Below are positions 1 to 8,138 of a stretch of DNA of 64,000 bases, piece after piece. This DNA comes from Saccharopolyspora erythraea (GTDB lineage Bacteria; Actinomycetota; Actinomycetes; Mycobacteriales; Pseudonocardiaceae): assembly GCF_018141105.1 (NCBI RefSeq), contig NZ_CP054839.1, forward strand, positions 5,270,001 to 5,334,000. Reading direction: 5' to 3'. Numbering within the stretch: position 1 is the stretch's first letter; each line of letters starts with the position of its first letter. Both the position numbers and the translations under genes were made by a program. The notes beneath the pieces were generated by a model, which did not search any database, was not told the DNA's origin, and saw only the letters and a program-made list of their open reading frames with translations.

Positions 1-97
1 CCAGCTCGACCTCTTCCTGTCCTTCCGGAACAAGCCGGTGCTGTTCACCCCGGACGAGGTGCGCGCCCACCAGGAGTCCGTCCGCCACCTTCCCTAG
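1..97 (+). CDS. C-terminal fragment of an unidentified protein
   Basis: An open frame (codons from position 2) runs in from the left edge and stops at TAG 95-97. It encodes about 31 residues ending ...TPDEVRAHQESVRHLP. Codon use is typical of the window (G/C in third positions), which supports a real gene end. There is too little sequence to name a family. About 140 bp separate it from the next gene, so it is probably a separate transcription unit. Confidence 0.5.
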   Translation, partial: QLDLFLSFRNKPVLFTPDEVRAHQESVRHLP

Positions 98-235
98 CCG
101 GTCGCGGGGCGTGCTCGCCGGGTGTGAGGCGCTCGGCGTGCCGCTGAAGTAGTGTGCTCCGCAACACAAGGCAGCTAGCCGGGACCGGCAAGCTCTCCGC
201 CGGTGTCGGCACTGCAGTGACCTGCGAGGACGATC

Positions 236-1093
236 ATGACAACGCCGTCGGACCAGTCTTCACCGGACCTGGGCGTGTTGCTCGCGCGAGGTGTGCGGGC
301 GCTGCGGGAGGCGACCGAGCTGCCGGTCGCCTTCGGCGGCGCGGTCTCGGCGGACCGGCGCCGCCTCGTCATCGACCAGCTGAGCGGCACCGCCACCCGG
401 TCGCTGCTGAACCTCACCGTCAGCTCCGGCGCCGGGCTCGGCGGCAAGGCGCTCGCGCTGGCCCGCCCCTCCGCGGTCGCCGACTACCTCAACGCCGAGG
501 AGATCACCCACCGCTACGACGCCGCCGTGGCACCCGAGGGACTGCGCGCGATGCTCGCCCTGCCGATCCGGGTCGGCGAGGGCACGCACGCCATCCTCTA
601 CGCGGCCGGGCGGCAGCGGACGCACCTCGGCGACGACGTGCTGCGCGCGGCGGAGCGGGTCGTGCGGCGGGTCGAGCGCGACATCGCGGTGGAGCAGGAA
701 GTGCTGCGGCGCCTCGCGTGCACGGCCGCCCCCGCGACAGGACCGCGCACCGCGCTGTCCGCCGGCGAGGCCGACGAGCTCTGCACCGAGATCATGGCCA
801 TCGCCACGACCATCGAGGACGAGGGCACCCGCGGCCGGCTCCTCGAGGTGTGCCGCCGCGTGAGGGCGCGCAGCGGGAGGCGCCTGGACGGTGCCCGGCC
901 CGCGCTGTCGCCGCGGGAGACCGACGTGCTCGCGCTGGTCGCGACGGGCTGCACCAACGACGCGGTGGCGCGGCGCCTCGGCCTGCTGCCCAACACCGTG
1001 AAGTCCTATCTGAAGAGCGCCATGAAGAAGCTGGACGCGACCAACCGCGTCCAGGCCGTCAACCGGGCCCGCCAGGCCGGGCTGATCGGCTGA
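236..1093 (+). CDS. GAF-domain LuxR-family transcriptional regulator
   Basis: A 285-residue cytoplasmic DNA-binding regulator. Residues ~15-160 look like a GAF-type sensory domain (small-ligand binding). The last ~65 residues are a LuxR/FixJ helix-turn-helix: LSPRETDVLALVATG, then the recognition helix region NTVKSYLKSAMKKL and the closing NRVQAV. ATG 236 follows a purine-rich stretch (cgaggacg) and is the first in-frame start that leaves the GAF domain intact. It is not an NarL-type response regulator because no receiver domain is present. The gene lies 112 bp upstream of an acyl-CoA ligase on the same strand, with a perfect palindrome between them, so control of that ligase is a reasonable inference. 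The ligand is unknown. Confidence 0.85.
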   Translation: MTTPSDQSSPDLGVLLARGVRALREATELPVAFGGAVSADRRRLVIDQLSGTATRSLLNLTVSSGAGLGGKALALARPSAVADYLNAEEITHRYDAAVAPEGLRAMLALPIRVGEGTHAILYAAGRQRTHLGDDVLRAAERVVRRVERDIAVEQEVLRRLACTAAPATGPRTALSAGEADELCTEIMAIATTIEDEGTRGRLLEVCRRVRARSGRRLDGARPALSPRETDVLALVATGCTNDAVARRLGLLPNTVKSYLKSAMKKLDATNRVQAVNRARQAGLIG

Positions 1094-1111
1094 GCCCGCG
1101 CTTCCCCGCGG

Positions 1112-1135
1112 CGCTACCCCCTTTGTGGGGTAGCG
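1112..1135. promoter_or_regulatory. Perfect 9-bp inverted repeat between regulator and ligase
   Basis: Arms CGCTACCCC (1112-1120) and GGGGTAGCG (1127-1135) are exactly complementary around the 6-nt spacer CTTTGT. There is no T-run after the second arm, and the site lies about 70 bp before the ligase start. An operator for the adjacent LuxR-type regulator is therefore at least as likely as a terminator. Function is inferred from position only. Confidence 0.5.
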
Positions 1136-1205
1136 GGGCAGGTGCCCCGAAGCCATGATCAGGCCTCCGGTGGCGGTACCCGACCGGGGCAGAAAGGGGC
1201 TGGAC

Positions 1206-2732
1206 ATGTTCTTCGACCTGACGATCCGCGACTTCCTCGACCGGGCCGAGCTGGTCTACCCCGACCGGGTGGCGGTGGTCGACGAGCCCGACCAGCCCGC
1301 CCAGTCGTGGGGGTCGCTCACCTACCGGGACATGGCCCGGCTGGCCCGCGCGCAGGCGGCGGGTCTGGACGCGCTGGGCGTGCCGGCCGGCGGCCGAGTG
1401 GCGATCGTGTCCCACAACGCGGCCCGGCTGCTGGTGTCGTTCTTCGGCGTGTCCGGGTGGGGGCGCATCCTGGTGCCGGTCAACTTCCGGCTGGCCCCGG
1501 CCGAGGTGCGCTACATCGTCGAGCACTCCGGTGCCGACGTCCTGCTCGTCGACCCCGACCTGCGGCACCTGCTCGACACCGCGACCGCCAAGCACACCTT
1601 CGTGCTCGGCGAGGACGACGACACCGTCTTCGGCAGCACCGCCGAACCGGCCCACTGGGACGGCGACGAGGCGGCCACCGCGACGCTCAACTACACCTCC
1701 GGCACCACCGCCCGCCCCAAGGGCGTGCAGCTGACGCACCGCAACCTGTGGATCAACGCCACGGTCTTCGGCCTGCACACCACGCTGAACGACAATGACG
1801 TACTGCTGCACACGCTCCCGATGTTCCACTGCAACGGCTGGGGAATGCCCTACGCGCTCACCGGGCTCGGCGGCAGGCACGTCGTGCTGCGCAAGGTCGA
1901 CGGCGCGGAGATCCTGCGCCGCGTCCGCGACCACGGCGTGACCATCCTGTGCGCCGCGCCCGCCGTGGTCACCGCCGCGCTCGACGCAGCCAAGGACTGG
2001 GAGGGCGAGATCCCCGGCCGCGACCGGGTGCGCATCGTCGTGGCCGGTGCCCCGCCGCCCACCAGGACCATCCAGCGCGTGCGCGAGGAGCTGGGGTGGG
2101 AGTTCATCCAGATCTACGGGCTCACCGAGACCGCTCCGCTGCTGACGGTCAACCGGATGCGCTCGGAGTGGGCGGAACTGGACGGCACCGAGCAGGCGCG
2201 CCTGCTCGGCCGTGCCGGGGCCCCGGCGATCGGGGTGCGCCTCGCCGTCGACGAAAGCGGCGAGGTGCTGGCGCGGTCCAACACCAACCTCGACGGGTAC
2301 TGGGAGAACCCGGAGGAGACCGCGCGCGTCCAGGAGGGCGGCTGGTTCCACACCGGCGACGGCGGGACGGTGCGCGACGGCTATCTCACCATCGCCGACC
2401 GCAAGAAGGACGTCATCATCACCGGCGGCGAGAACGTGTCGTCCATCGAGGTCGAGGACGCGCTCACCTCCCACCCCGCCGTGCACGAGGTCGCGGTCAT
2501 CGGCATCCCCGACGAGAAGTGGGGCGAGCTCGTCACGGCGCTCGTCGTCACCGACGACGACACCACCACGGCCGAGGACCTCATCGGCCACTGCCGCGAG
2601 CACCTCGCGGGGTACAAGTGCCCCAAGCGCGTCGACTTCATCGACGAGCTGCCCCGCACCGCGACCGGCAAGATCCAGAAGTTCAAGCTCCGCGAGCCGT
2701 TCTGGCGGGGCCACGAGCGCCAGGTCCACTGA
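1206..2732 (+). CDS. AMP-dependent fatty-acyl/carboxylate-CoA ligase
   Basis: A 508-residue member of the ANL superfamily, predicted to activate a carboxylic acid to its CoA thioester via an acyl-adenylate. Visible motifs are the P-loop LNYTSGTTARPKGV, QIYGLTETAP, HTGDGG and DRKKDVIITGGENVSS. The C-terminal lysine motif LPRTATGKIQK is also intact. An upstream in-frame start at 1155 exists, but ATG 1206 has a clear ribosome site (AGAAAGGGG) and gives the normal N-terminus (MFFDLTIRDFLDRAELVYPD), so 1206 is preferred. The family profile is that of medium/long-chain acyl-CoA synthetases (FadD-like). The substrate cannot be read from sequence. It is probably regulated by the GAF-LuxR protein upstream. 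Confidence 0.9.
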   Translation: MFFDLTIRDFLDRAELVYPDRVAVVDEPDQPAQSWGSLTYRDMARLARAQAAGLDALGVPAGGRVAIVSHNAARLLVSFFGVSGWGRILVPVNFRLAPAEVRYIVEHSGADVLLVDPDLRHLLDTATAKHTFVLGEDDDTVFGSTAEPAHWDGDEAATATLNYTSGTTARPKGVQLTHRNLWINATVFGLHTTLNDNDVLLHTLPMFHCNGWGMPYALTGLGGRHVVLRKVDGAEILRRVRDHGVTILCAAPAVVTAALDAAKDWEGEIPGRDRVRIVVAGAPPPTRTIQRVREELGWEFIQIYGLTETAPLLTVNRMRSEWAELDGTEQARLLGRAGAPAIGVRLAVDESGEVLARSNTNLDGYWENPEETARVQEGGWFHTGDGGTVRDGYLTIADRKKDVIITGGENVSSIEVEDALTSHPAVHEVAVIGIPDEKWGELVTALVVTDDDTTTAEDLIGHCREHLAGYKCPKRVDFIDELPRTATGKIQKFKLREPFWRGHERQVH

Positions 2733-2812
2733 CCCCGGCGGGATCAGTGATCCGTTTGCGCTCACCGTGAAAGCGCGTGTGCGGCAACCGGGAACCGCTC
2801 TACCGTGCGGTT

Positions 2813-3532
2813 GTGGAAATCTTCGAAGTGGTTCCCGGTCTGCACCGCATCCGGTTTTCCGGCACGCCCGCCTACCTGCTCAACGCCTACCTCTGGCTGG
2901 ACGAGCGGGAGGTGACGCTGATCGACGCCGGCGACCTCGGGCACGCGCCGCAGATCCTGTCGGCGCTGGAGCGGGTCGGGCGGTCCCCTGCGGAGCTGCG
3001 CCGGATCGTGCTCACCCACTACCACGTCGACCACACCGGTGCGGCGGCCGAGCTCGTCGAGGCGACCGGCGCGACCGTGGTGGCGGGTGCCGCCGACGCG
3101 CCCTACGTCCGAGGTGAGCTGCCCGGCCCGCCACCGGTGCTCACCGACGCCGAGCGGCCGCTGTTCGAGCAGGCCACGCCGGAGGGCAAGTCGCCGCAGG
3201 GCCCGCCGTGCCGGGTCGACCACGAGGTGTCCGAAGGCGACGTGCTGCCCTTCGCCGGTGGCTGCACGGTGCTGGAGCTGCCCGGCCACACGCCGGGGAG
3301 CATCGGGCTGCACCTGCCGCGTCAGCGGGTGCTGCTGACCGGGGACACCGTTGCGGGCTCGCCCGGAGGCCCGCCGATCCTCGGCGGGTTCAACGTCGAC
3401 CGCGATCAGACGTGGCGGTCGCTGCGCCGGCTGGCCGAGCTGGACGTCGACGTCGCCTGTTTCGGCCACGGAGACCCGTTCCACGGCGATGTCGCGGCAG
3501 CCCTGCGCAACGCCGAAGATCCGTTGGGGTGA
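2813..3532 (+). CDS. MBL-fold metallo-hydrolase
   Basis: A 239-residue metallo-beta-lactamase-fold hydrolase. The zinc signature HYHVDH (in LTHYHVDHTGAA) is present, with a later ELPGHTPGSIGLHL segment (third metal ligand), LLTGDTV and CFGHGDP (last histidine). This is the set expected of a dinuclear glyoxalase-II-like/MBL enzyme. The reading frame is open to GTG 2777. GTG 2813 gives the usual N-terminus (MEIFEVVPGLHRIRF) and lies 7 nt after a -10-like TACCGT (2801-2806), suggesting a leaderless transcript. It follows the CoA ligase by 80 bp. Substrate unknown (thioester or lactone are family options). Confidence 0.85.
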   Translation: MEIFEVVPGLHRIRFSGTPAYLLNAYLWLDEREVTLIDAGDLGHAPQILSALERVGRSPAELRRIVLTHYHVDHTGAAAELVEATGATVVAGAADAPYVRGELPGPPPVLTDAERPLFEQATPEGKSPQGPPCRVDHEVSEGDVLPFAGGCTVLELPGHTPGSIGLHLPRQRVLLTGDTVAGSPGGPPILGGFNVDRDQTWRSLRRLAELDVDVACFGHGDPFHGDVAAALRNAEDPLG

Positions 3533-3636
3533 GCGCGGCACCGCCCGGCCGGACCGGCCAGGCGGCCCGGGTCGTCATCCGGCTTCGACCGCCGTGACCT
3601 TCATGGACTGAGAAGAACCCACCGCGCGGACCGCGA

Positions 3637-3667
3637 CCGCCGCGCAGCTCGTGGAGCCGCGCGGCGG
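3637..3667. terminator. GC-rich hairpin between convergent genes
   Basis: CCGCCGCGC (3637-3645) pairs perfectly with GCGCGGCGG (3659-3667) around a 13-nt loop. It lies between the ends of the convergent MBL-hydrolase and DoxX genes. There is no U-tract, which is common for actinobacterial terminators. The role is inferred. Confidence 0.4.
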
Positions 3668-3697
3668 CGGGGTCGACCACCGGGCCGTGACAACCGG

Positions 3698-4180
3698 TCA
3701 GGCGGTTGCGGTGCGCTCGGAGACCGGGCGACGCCGGGCTCGCAGGTGGTGCACCACGACGGACAGGGTGGCCGCCAGGAAGACGACCTGCATCGCGGTG
3801 CGCGGGACGAGCTGGTCGTCCGCACCAGGCAGGATTGCCGCGACGGCGGCGTGGACGTTGGCCGGGAACATCACGACGAGCAGGACGCTCAGCCCTCCCG
3901 CCGCCCACGGCGCGGTGCGGTGCCACAGCAGCCCGGCGGCGCCCAGCAGTTCGAGGACGCCGGTGACGGTGACCAGCAGTTCCGGCGCGGGCAGGCCGGG
4001 CGGCACCATGCTGATCAGCTGCTCCCGCATGCCGATGAAGTGCGCGCCGCCGGTCAGCACGAACATCGCGGCGAGGCCGCCGCGCACCGCGACCGGCCAG
4101 CGCCTCAGCGGGCGCACGCCGACGGCTCCCGCCGCCAGCAGCAACAACGTGACAACGACCAGGGCGACCAGGGGAGCCAT
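3698..4180 (-). CDS. DoxX-family membrane protein
   Basis: A 160-residue integral membrane protein with four hydrophobic segments: N-terminal LVALVVVTLLLLAAGAVG, then RGGLAAMFVLTGGAHFIG, the LLVTVTGVLELLGAAGLLW segment and AAGGLSVLLVVMFPANV. The GLAAMFVLTGGAHF and TGVLELLGAAGL stretches are characteristic of DoxX/DoxD-like proteins. ATG 4180 has an upstream AGAGGTC and starts exactly at the first membrane segment, so the longer frame to 4222 is not used. Family members are linked to thiol/oxidative-stress functions or electron transfer, but nothing here fixes the role. It is divergent from the MalY-type gene. Confidence 0.75.
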   Translation of the reverse strand: MAPLVALVVVTLLLLAAGAVGVRPLRRWPVAVRGGLAAMFVLTGGAHFIGMREQLISMVPPGLPAPELLVTVTGVLELLGAAGLLWHRTAPWAAGGLSVLLVVMFPANVHAAVAAILPGADDQLVPRTAMQVVFLAATLSVVVHHLRARRRPVSERTATA

Positions 4181-4206
4181 GGGATGACCTCTGTTCCGAA
4201 GAGGCG

Positions 4207-4248
4207 AACTTGTCCCTGTCAAGATGCACCGGCGGCCACAAACTTGTC
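4207..4248. promoter_or_regulatory. Direct repeat AACTTGTC in a divergent promoter
   Basis: The octamer AACTTGTC occurs at 4207-4214 and 4241-4248, 34 bp apart (about three helical turns), between the divergent DoxX and MalY-type genes. The first copy overlaps a small dyad (CTTG, 7 nt, CAAG). The arrangement suggests a regulator-binding region, but no family consensus was recognised. Confidence 0.3.
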
Positions 4249-4332
4249 AATGACTAGTTCCGGGTCGGCGCGTAGCATGCCCGGAGACGATCGCCTGGTG
4301 CGGTCATCCGGCGCGAAGGGGGCACACCGGCC

Positions 4333-5484
4333 ATGTTCGACGATCTCGACCTCGACTCCCTGCGCCGGCGTTCGGGGGTCAAGTGGTCCGCGGCCGGCCC
4401 CGGCGTCCTGCCCGCCTGGATCGCCGACATGGACTTCCCCACCGCCGAGCCCGTGCGCGAGGTGCTGAGCCGGGAGCTGGACACCGAGCTCGGCTACCCC
4501 TGGTGGGACGACCGGCCCGACATGAACCCGCTCCGGGTGGCCTTCGCCGAGCGGATGCGGCAGCGCCACGACTTCGCGGTCGACCCCGCGCAGGTTCGGG
4601 TGTTCACCGAGCTGATCCAGGCGTTGCAGGTCGTGCTGCACCTCGGGACCGCCCCGGGCGACGCCGTGGCGATGCACACGCCGACGTACCCGCCCTTCCT
4701 GCAGTCCCTCACCGACATGGGCCGCGAACTGGTGCCTATTCCCATGGTCGACGACGACGGCGGCTGGGGCTTCGACGCCGACCGGCTGGCGCGGGACGTC
4801 GCCGCCCGCGGCTGCCGGGCGCTGGTGCTGGTCAACCCGCAGAACCCGACCGGCAGGGTGTTCACCCGCGCCGAGCTCGCCTCGATCGCCGACATCGCGG
4901 TGCGCCACGACCTGCTCGTCATCTCCGACGAGATCCACTCCGACCTCGTGCACGAACCGCACCGGCACGTCCCGATCGCCTCGCTCGGGCCGGAGATCGC
5001 CTCCCGGACGGTCACGCTCACCTCGGCGAGCAAGGGGTTCAACCTGGCAGGACTGCGCTGCTCGGTCGCCCTCATCGGCGACGCGCGCATCCGCCGTGCG
5101 CTGGCCGAGCAGCCGCCGATGCTGTTCGGCGAGGTGAGCTCGCTGAGCGTGCTCGCCACGCGGACCGCTTGGCTGGAGGGAGAACCCTGGCTGGCGCAGG
5201 TGCGTTCGACGCTCGACCGAAACCGGCGGATGATCGCCGACGCGCTGCCCAGCGGCGTCGGCCACCACAGCCCCCAGGCGGGCTACCTGGCCTGGCTCGA
5301 CTGCCGCGAGCTCGGGCTCGGCGCGGACCCGGCGGCGTTCTTCCTCGCACACGCCGAGGTCATGCTCAGCTCCGGCCCCTCGTTCGGCCCCGGCGGCGAC
5401 GGCTTCGCCCGTCTCAACTTCGCGACCTCGGGACCGATCCTCGAGGAGATCCTGCGGCGCATGCGCGCCGCCGTCGGACGCTGA
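4333..5484 (+). CDS. MalY/PatB-type PLP-dependent C-S lyase/aminotransferase
   Basis: A 383-residue fold-type I PLP enzyme of the MalY/PatB group (cystathionine beta-lyase-like). It starts MFDDLDLDSLRRRSGVKWS and has the group-typical LPAWIADMDFPTAEPV. LVNPQNPTGRVFT, ISDEIHSDLV and the PLP lysine in LTSASKGFNLAGLRCS follow. The C-terminus carries RLNFATSGPILEEIL, the carboxylate-binding arginine region. Expected activity is cleavage of cystathionine or related S-alkyl cysteines to a thiol, pyruvate and ammonia, or transamination. ATG 4333 is preceded by GAAGGGGG. Length is normal for the family. The neighbouring DoxX gene is transcribed divergently; a shared sulfur-stress theme is possible but not shown. 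Confidence 0.85.
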   Translation: MFDDLDLDSLRRRSGVKWSAAGPGVLPAWIADMDFPTAEPVREVLSRELDTELGYPWWDDRPDMNPLRVAFAERMRQRHDFAVDPAQVRVFTELIQALQVVLHLGTAPGDAVAMHTPTYPPFLQSLTDMGRELVPIPMVDDDGGWGFDADRLARDVAARGCRALVLVNPQNPTGRVFTRAELASIADIAVRHDLLVISDEIHSDLVHEPHRHVPIASLGPEIASRTVTLTSASKGFNLAGLRCSVALIGDARIRRALAEQPPMLFGEVSSLSVLATRTAWLEGEPWLAQVRSTLDRNRRMIADALPSGVGHHSPQAGYLAWLDCRELGLGADPAAFFLAHAEVMLSSGPSFGPGGDGFARLNFATSGPILEEILRRMRAAVGR

Positions 5485-5702
5485 GCAGGCACCTGACACG
5501 ACGGGCGCATGCCGGGCGCTCAACGCATCCCGTCCACATCACACGTTGTGCGATCCATACCTCGCGAACGTGCTGTTCCAAGGCCGGGGTCCACCACCAT
5601 CCACTTAGGACGACCGAGCCCCGCCCACTCGTTCAGCGCCAGGCACCCGTCGGCACGGCGGCCAGAAGGCGCGGTGCACCGGGCGGAGAAACCGGCGCCG
5701 CA

Positions 5703-6827
5703 TCACAATCTCGCGGGTGCGTCGAACACCGAACGCAGTCCGGCCAGCAGGTAGTCGGCGTCGATCGGCTCCGCCACGGCGCGCTCGCCCAGCAGGGCCC
5801 GCACGCCGGAGCTGTCGAACCGGCGGTGGTGGCGCAGGTAGCGCTGCACCACCGGGTATGCCTGCAGGACCGCCTCCAGCGGCGAGGTGTCCGGTGGCGC
5901 GGCGGGCACGACCCGCAGGCGCACCGGTGCCATCCGTTCCAGCACCGCGAGCACGTCGGGGACCAGCATGTCGCGCTGGTGCACGACGTGGTGCACCAGC
6001 ACTCCCGCCGACGGCGGGTGGTCGCCGAGCCGGGCCATCACCGCGGCCGCGTGCCGGGCCTGCACGAGGTTGACCGAGGCGGTGCGGTCGGCGGGCACAC
6101 GCACCACCGGCTGGAGCTGCTCGGGCACCTCGCCCGAGAGCCCGAGCTGGGTGAGGTGCCGGTGCAGCAGCCGGGCGATCGTGGTGAGCGGGTTCAGCGG
6201 CATCTCGGCGCGGTGCGGCCGGTCGGTGATCAGCACGCTCGGCCGGTGCACGACGACCGGGCGTCCCCGGTCGACCGCCCAGTGCTGGACCAGGGTTTCC
6301 GCCTCGTACTTCGACCGCTCGTAGTTGCACTCGAAACCGGCTTCGTCGTCGAGCACCCGCGCCGGGATCAACCCGTAGCGGCGCGACCCGGCAACCCCGA
6401 TCGTGCTGGTGTGGTGCACCAGCGGGTGCCGCTCACCGGCCGCGGCCAGGTCCAGCACGTGGCGGGTGCCCGCGACGTTGACCTCGCGCAGCCGCGAGAG
6501 GCTACCGTCGAGGGTGGTGTCGCCCGCGCAGTGCCATATCCGGTCGATCCGGTCGGCCAGCAGCTGGAACGCGGCCGGGATCAGCCCGAGCCGCGGACGG
6601 GTCAGCTCGACGCGCACCACCTTCAGCCGCTCCGGCAGTTCCCGCAGCACCCGCTCGGGCACGCCGAGCAGGCGCAACCGCCGCTCCATGGTGTCCAGCA
6701 CGGACGCGCGGTCGCGGCGGGCGAGCACGATCAGCCTGCGGTGCCGGTCCAGCAGTTCGGCCACCAGGTGGACACCGAGGAACCCGGTGGCGCCGGTGAT
6801 CGCCACACCTCGCTGGTCCACGCTCAC
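5703..6827 (-). CDS. Thioester-reductase-like extended SDR
   Basis: A 374-residue NAD(P)-dependent reductase of the extended SDR type (NAD-binding 4 / thioester-reductase group). It has the nucleotide motif ITGATGFLGVHLVAELL at the very N-terminus. IWHCAGDTTLDGSLSRLREVNVAGT follows, then the Ser of HHTSTIGVAG and the catalytic YERSK. Such domains end PKS/NRPS lines, where they reduce carrier-bound thioesters to aldehydes or alcohols; free versions act on acyl-CoA. Its ATG overlaps the stop of the upstream 43-codon ketosynthase stub (ATGA), so the two are translationally coupled. This suggests descent from the reductase end of a deleted polyketide synthase. Whether it still acts is unknown. 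Confidence 0.8.
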   Translation of the reverse strand: MSVDQRGVAITGATGFLGVHLVAELLDRHRRLIVLARRDRASVLDTMERRLRLLGVPERVLRELPERLKVVRVELTRPRLGLIPAAFQLLADRIDRIWHCAGDTTLDGSLSRLREVNVAGTRHVLDLAAAGERHPLVHHTSTIGVAGSRRYGLIPARVLDDEAGFECNYERSKYEAETLVQHWAVDRGRPVVVHRPSVLITDRPHRAEMPLNPLTTIARLLHRHLTQLGLSGEVPEQLQPVVRVPADRTASVNLVQARHAAAVMARLGDHPPSAGVLVHHVVHQRDMLVPDVLAVLERMAPVRLRVVPAAPPDTSPLEAVLQAYPVVQRYLRHHRRFDSSGVRALLGERAVAEPIDADYLLAGLRSVFDAPARL

Positions 6828-6955
6828 CGCGCCGTTCCGCCGCTGTGCACCGGCCCGGCCAGGGGCAGCGCCGGCAGGTCCGCGATCCCGCCGGGGAGCC
6901 TGCGGGCCGCCCCGGCGATCGCGATCGCGTCGTCCGGGTGGCCGGTCTCGGTCAT
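6824..6955 (-). pseudogene. 43-residue remnant of a PKS ketosynthase N-terminus
   Basis: An open frame from ATG 6955 with a textbook ribosome site (GGAGG, 6 nt spacing) encodes MTETGHPDDAIAIAGAARRL followed by PGGIADLPAL. The segment IAIAGAARRLPGGI closely resembles the conserved first residues of modular PKS ketosynthases (IAIVGMACRLPGGI...). After about 30 residues the match ends and the frame stops, overlapping the reductase start by ATGA. The simplest reading is an internal deletion that removed the rest of the PKS but kept its start and its terminal reductase. It could instead serve as a leader cistron for the reductase. The family call rests on one motif only. Confidence 0.55.
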
Positions 6956-7493
6956 GGCTGTCCTCCAGCGCGGGTCGCGTTGCCGCATGGGATCGGTCGG
7001 CGGAGATGTCGACGTCCCGGGCACGCGACGCGACGAGGTCGGAAACGTCCGGGAGGCTCCCGCGGTTCTTCCGACTGCGGGCGGATGATCACACAGCGGA
7101 TGGGGGCGCACAAACAGCGCTGCACCCGATCAAGTGATCATCAACCGATCTTCACCCGGCCGAGCGCCGGCAGTCGTCGCGCGGGACGTGTCCGCCAGTG
7201 AGTCCACGGCATCGCTGCGCGGCAGGGAGTTCGGAGCCCGAGCTGCCAATCCAGGTCCGACCATTACCGGACATCCGCGCGGAATGTCTACTGTGGAGGG
7301 TACAGAGCCGCCCGGCTCAGCAAGTCGGTCAGCAGGCCCACGCCGTCGGTTGGAGCCTGACGCCTTCCAATCCTGCGCTTCCCGTTTCGCGCCCGCATGA
7401 TCGATGGGGTCCGCTCAACGATTCACCGGAAACCGCCGCAGGACAACGACATTTTTCATGCGATGCCTCCGCTGAACCTGGGTAACCGGTGTC
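6956..7493. other. 538-bp intergenic region, no gene seen
   Basis: Between the divergent ketosynthase stub and the DUF5872-like gene. Only the stub's ribosome site (just above 6955) could be assigned. Base composition drops around 7400-7490 (tttttcatgcgatg), as is usual before an expressed gene. Frames on both strands lack the codon bias of real genes here. Confidence 0.5.
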
Positions 7494-8075
7494 ATGGGCA
7501 AGAAGGCGAGCGACTACCGGGACGACTACACCGATCCGCAGCTGCGGGAGCGGCTGAAGGAGCGGATCAAGGCATCGGACAAGGGCGGTGCGCCGGGGCG
7601 GTGGTCGGCGCGCAAGAGCCAGCTGTTGACACAGGAGTACGAACGGCAGGGCGGTGGCTACCGGCACCCGCGGCGCCGCAGCCGGAGCCAGCGGGATCTG
7701 CGGCGCTGGACCGAGCAGGACTGGAGGACCGCGTCGGGCGGGACGCGCGCTCGCGGCGAGCACGGCACCGACCGCTACCTGCCGCGTGAGGCGTGGGAGG
7801 AGCTGACTCCGCAGCAGCGGCGCGCAACCAGGCAGGCCAAGCGGCGCGACGATCGCCGGGGCCTCCAGCACTCGGCCAACCCGCCGGCCGCGCGGGCGGC
7901 CCGCAAAGCCGCCGAACTGGACGGCCTTCCCGCGGCCGAGGCCGTCAAGCAGGCGCGCAGGCTCGGCCCGGACCAGGCTCGCCGCGCGCGCGAGCACGAG
8001 AGCAGTCACAAGGCGCGCAAGACCGTGCTGCGCCAGCTCGACAGGCAGATCGACCGTGAGTCCGGGAACACATGA
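7494..8075 (+). CDS. Basic DUF5872-like protein of unknown function
   Basis: A 193-residue, strongly basic, hydrophilic protein. The N-terminal ~50 residues (DYTDPQLRERLKERIKASDK, then GGAPGRWSARKSQLLTQEYE) match my recollection of the DUF5872 family, small Lys/Arg-rich proteins in which GGxPGxWSARKxQLL is invariant. The rest is rich in Arg, Gln and Ala with predicted helices (LTPQQRRATRQAKRRDDRR; KAAELDGLPAAEAVKQARRL). There are no membrane segments or enzyme motifs. Nucleic-acid binding is plausible from charge alone. ATG 7494 is the start of the conserved block (MGKKASDYRDD). Its neighbours give no functional hint. Confidence 0.65.
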   Translation: MGKKASDYRDDYTDPQLRERLKERIKASDKGGAPGRWSARKSQLLTQEYERQGGGYRHPRRRSRSQRDLRRWTEQDWRTASGGTRARGEHGTDRYLPREAWEELTPQQRRATRQAKRRDDRRGLQHSANPPAARAARKAAELDGLPAAEAVKQARRLGPDQARRAREHESSHKARKTVLRQLDRQIDRESGNT

Positions 8076-8138
8076 ACGAGAACGGCGCAGGACCAGGCCG
8101 GGTCCGGCGCGCGGCGATCAGGGGCGGCTGCTGGGACG

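Noticed and set aside
4383-7088. 900-codon plus-strand frame
   Set aside because: Runs across the end of the MalY-type gene, a non-coding gap and the antisense of the SDR; low-complexity product.
6956-7493. Search for a continuation of the ketosynthase upstream of the stub
   Set aside because: The stub starts with a strong ribosome site and the sequence above it shows no PKS or carrier motifs.
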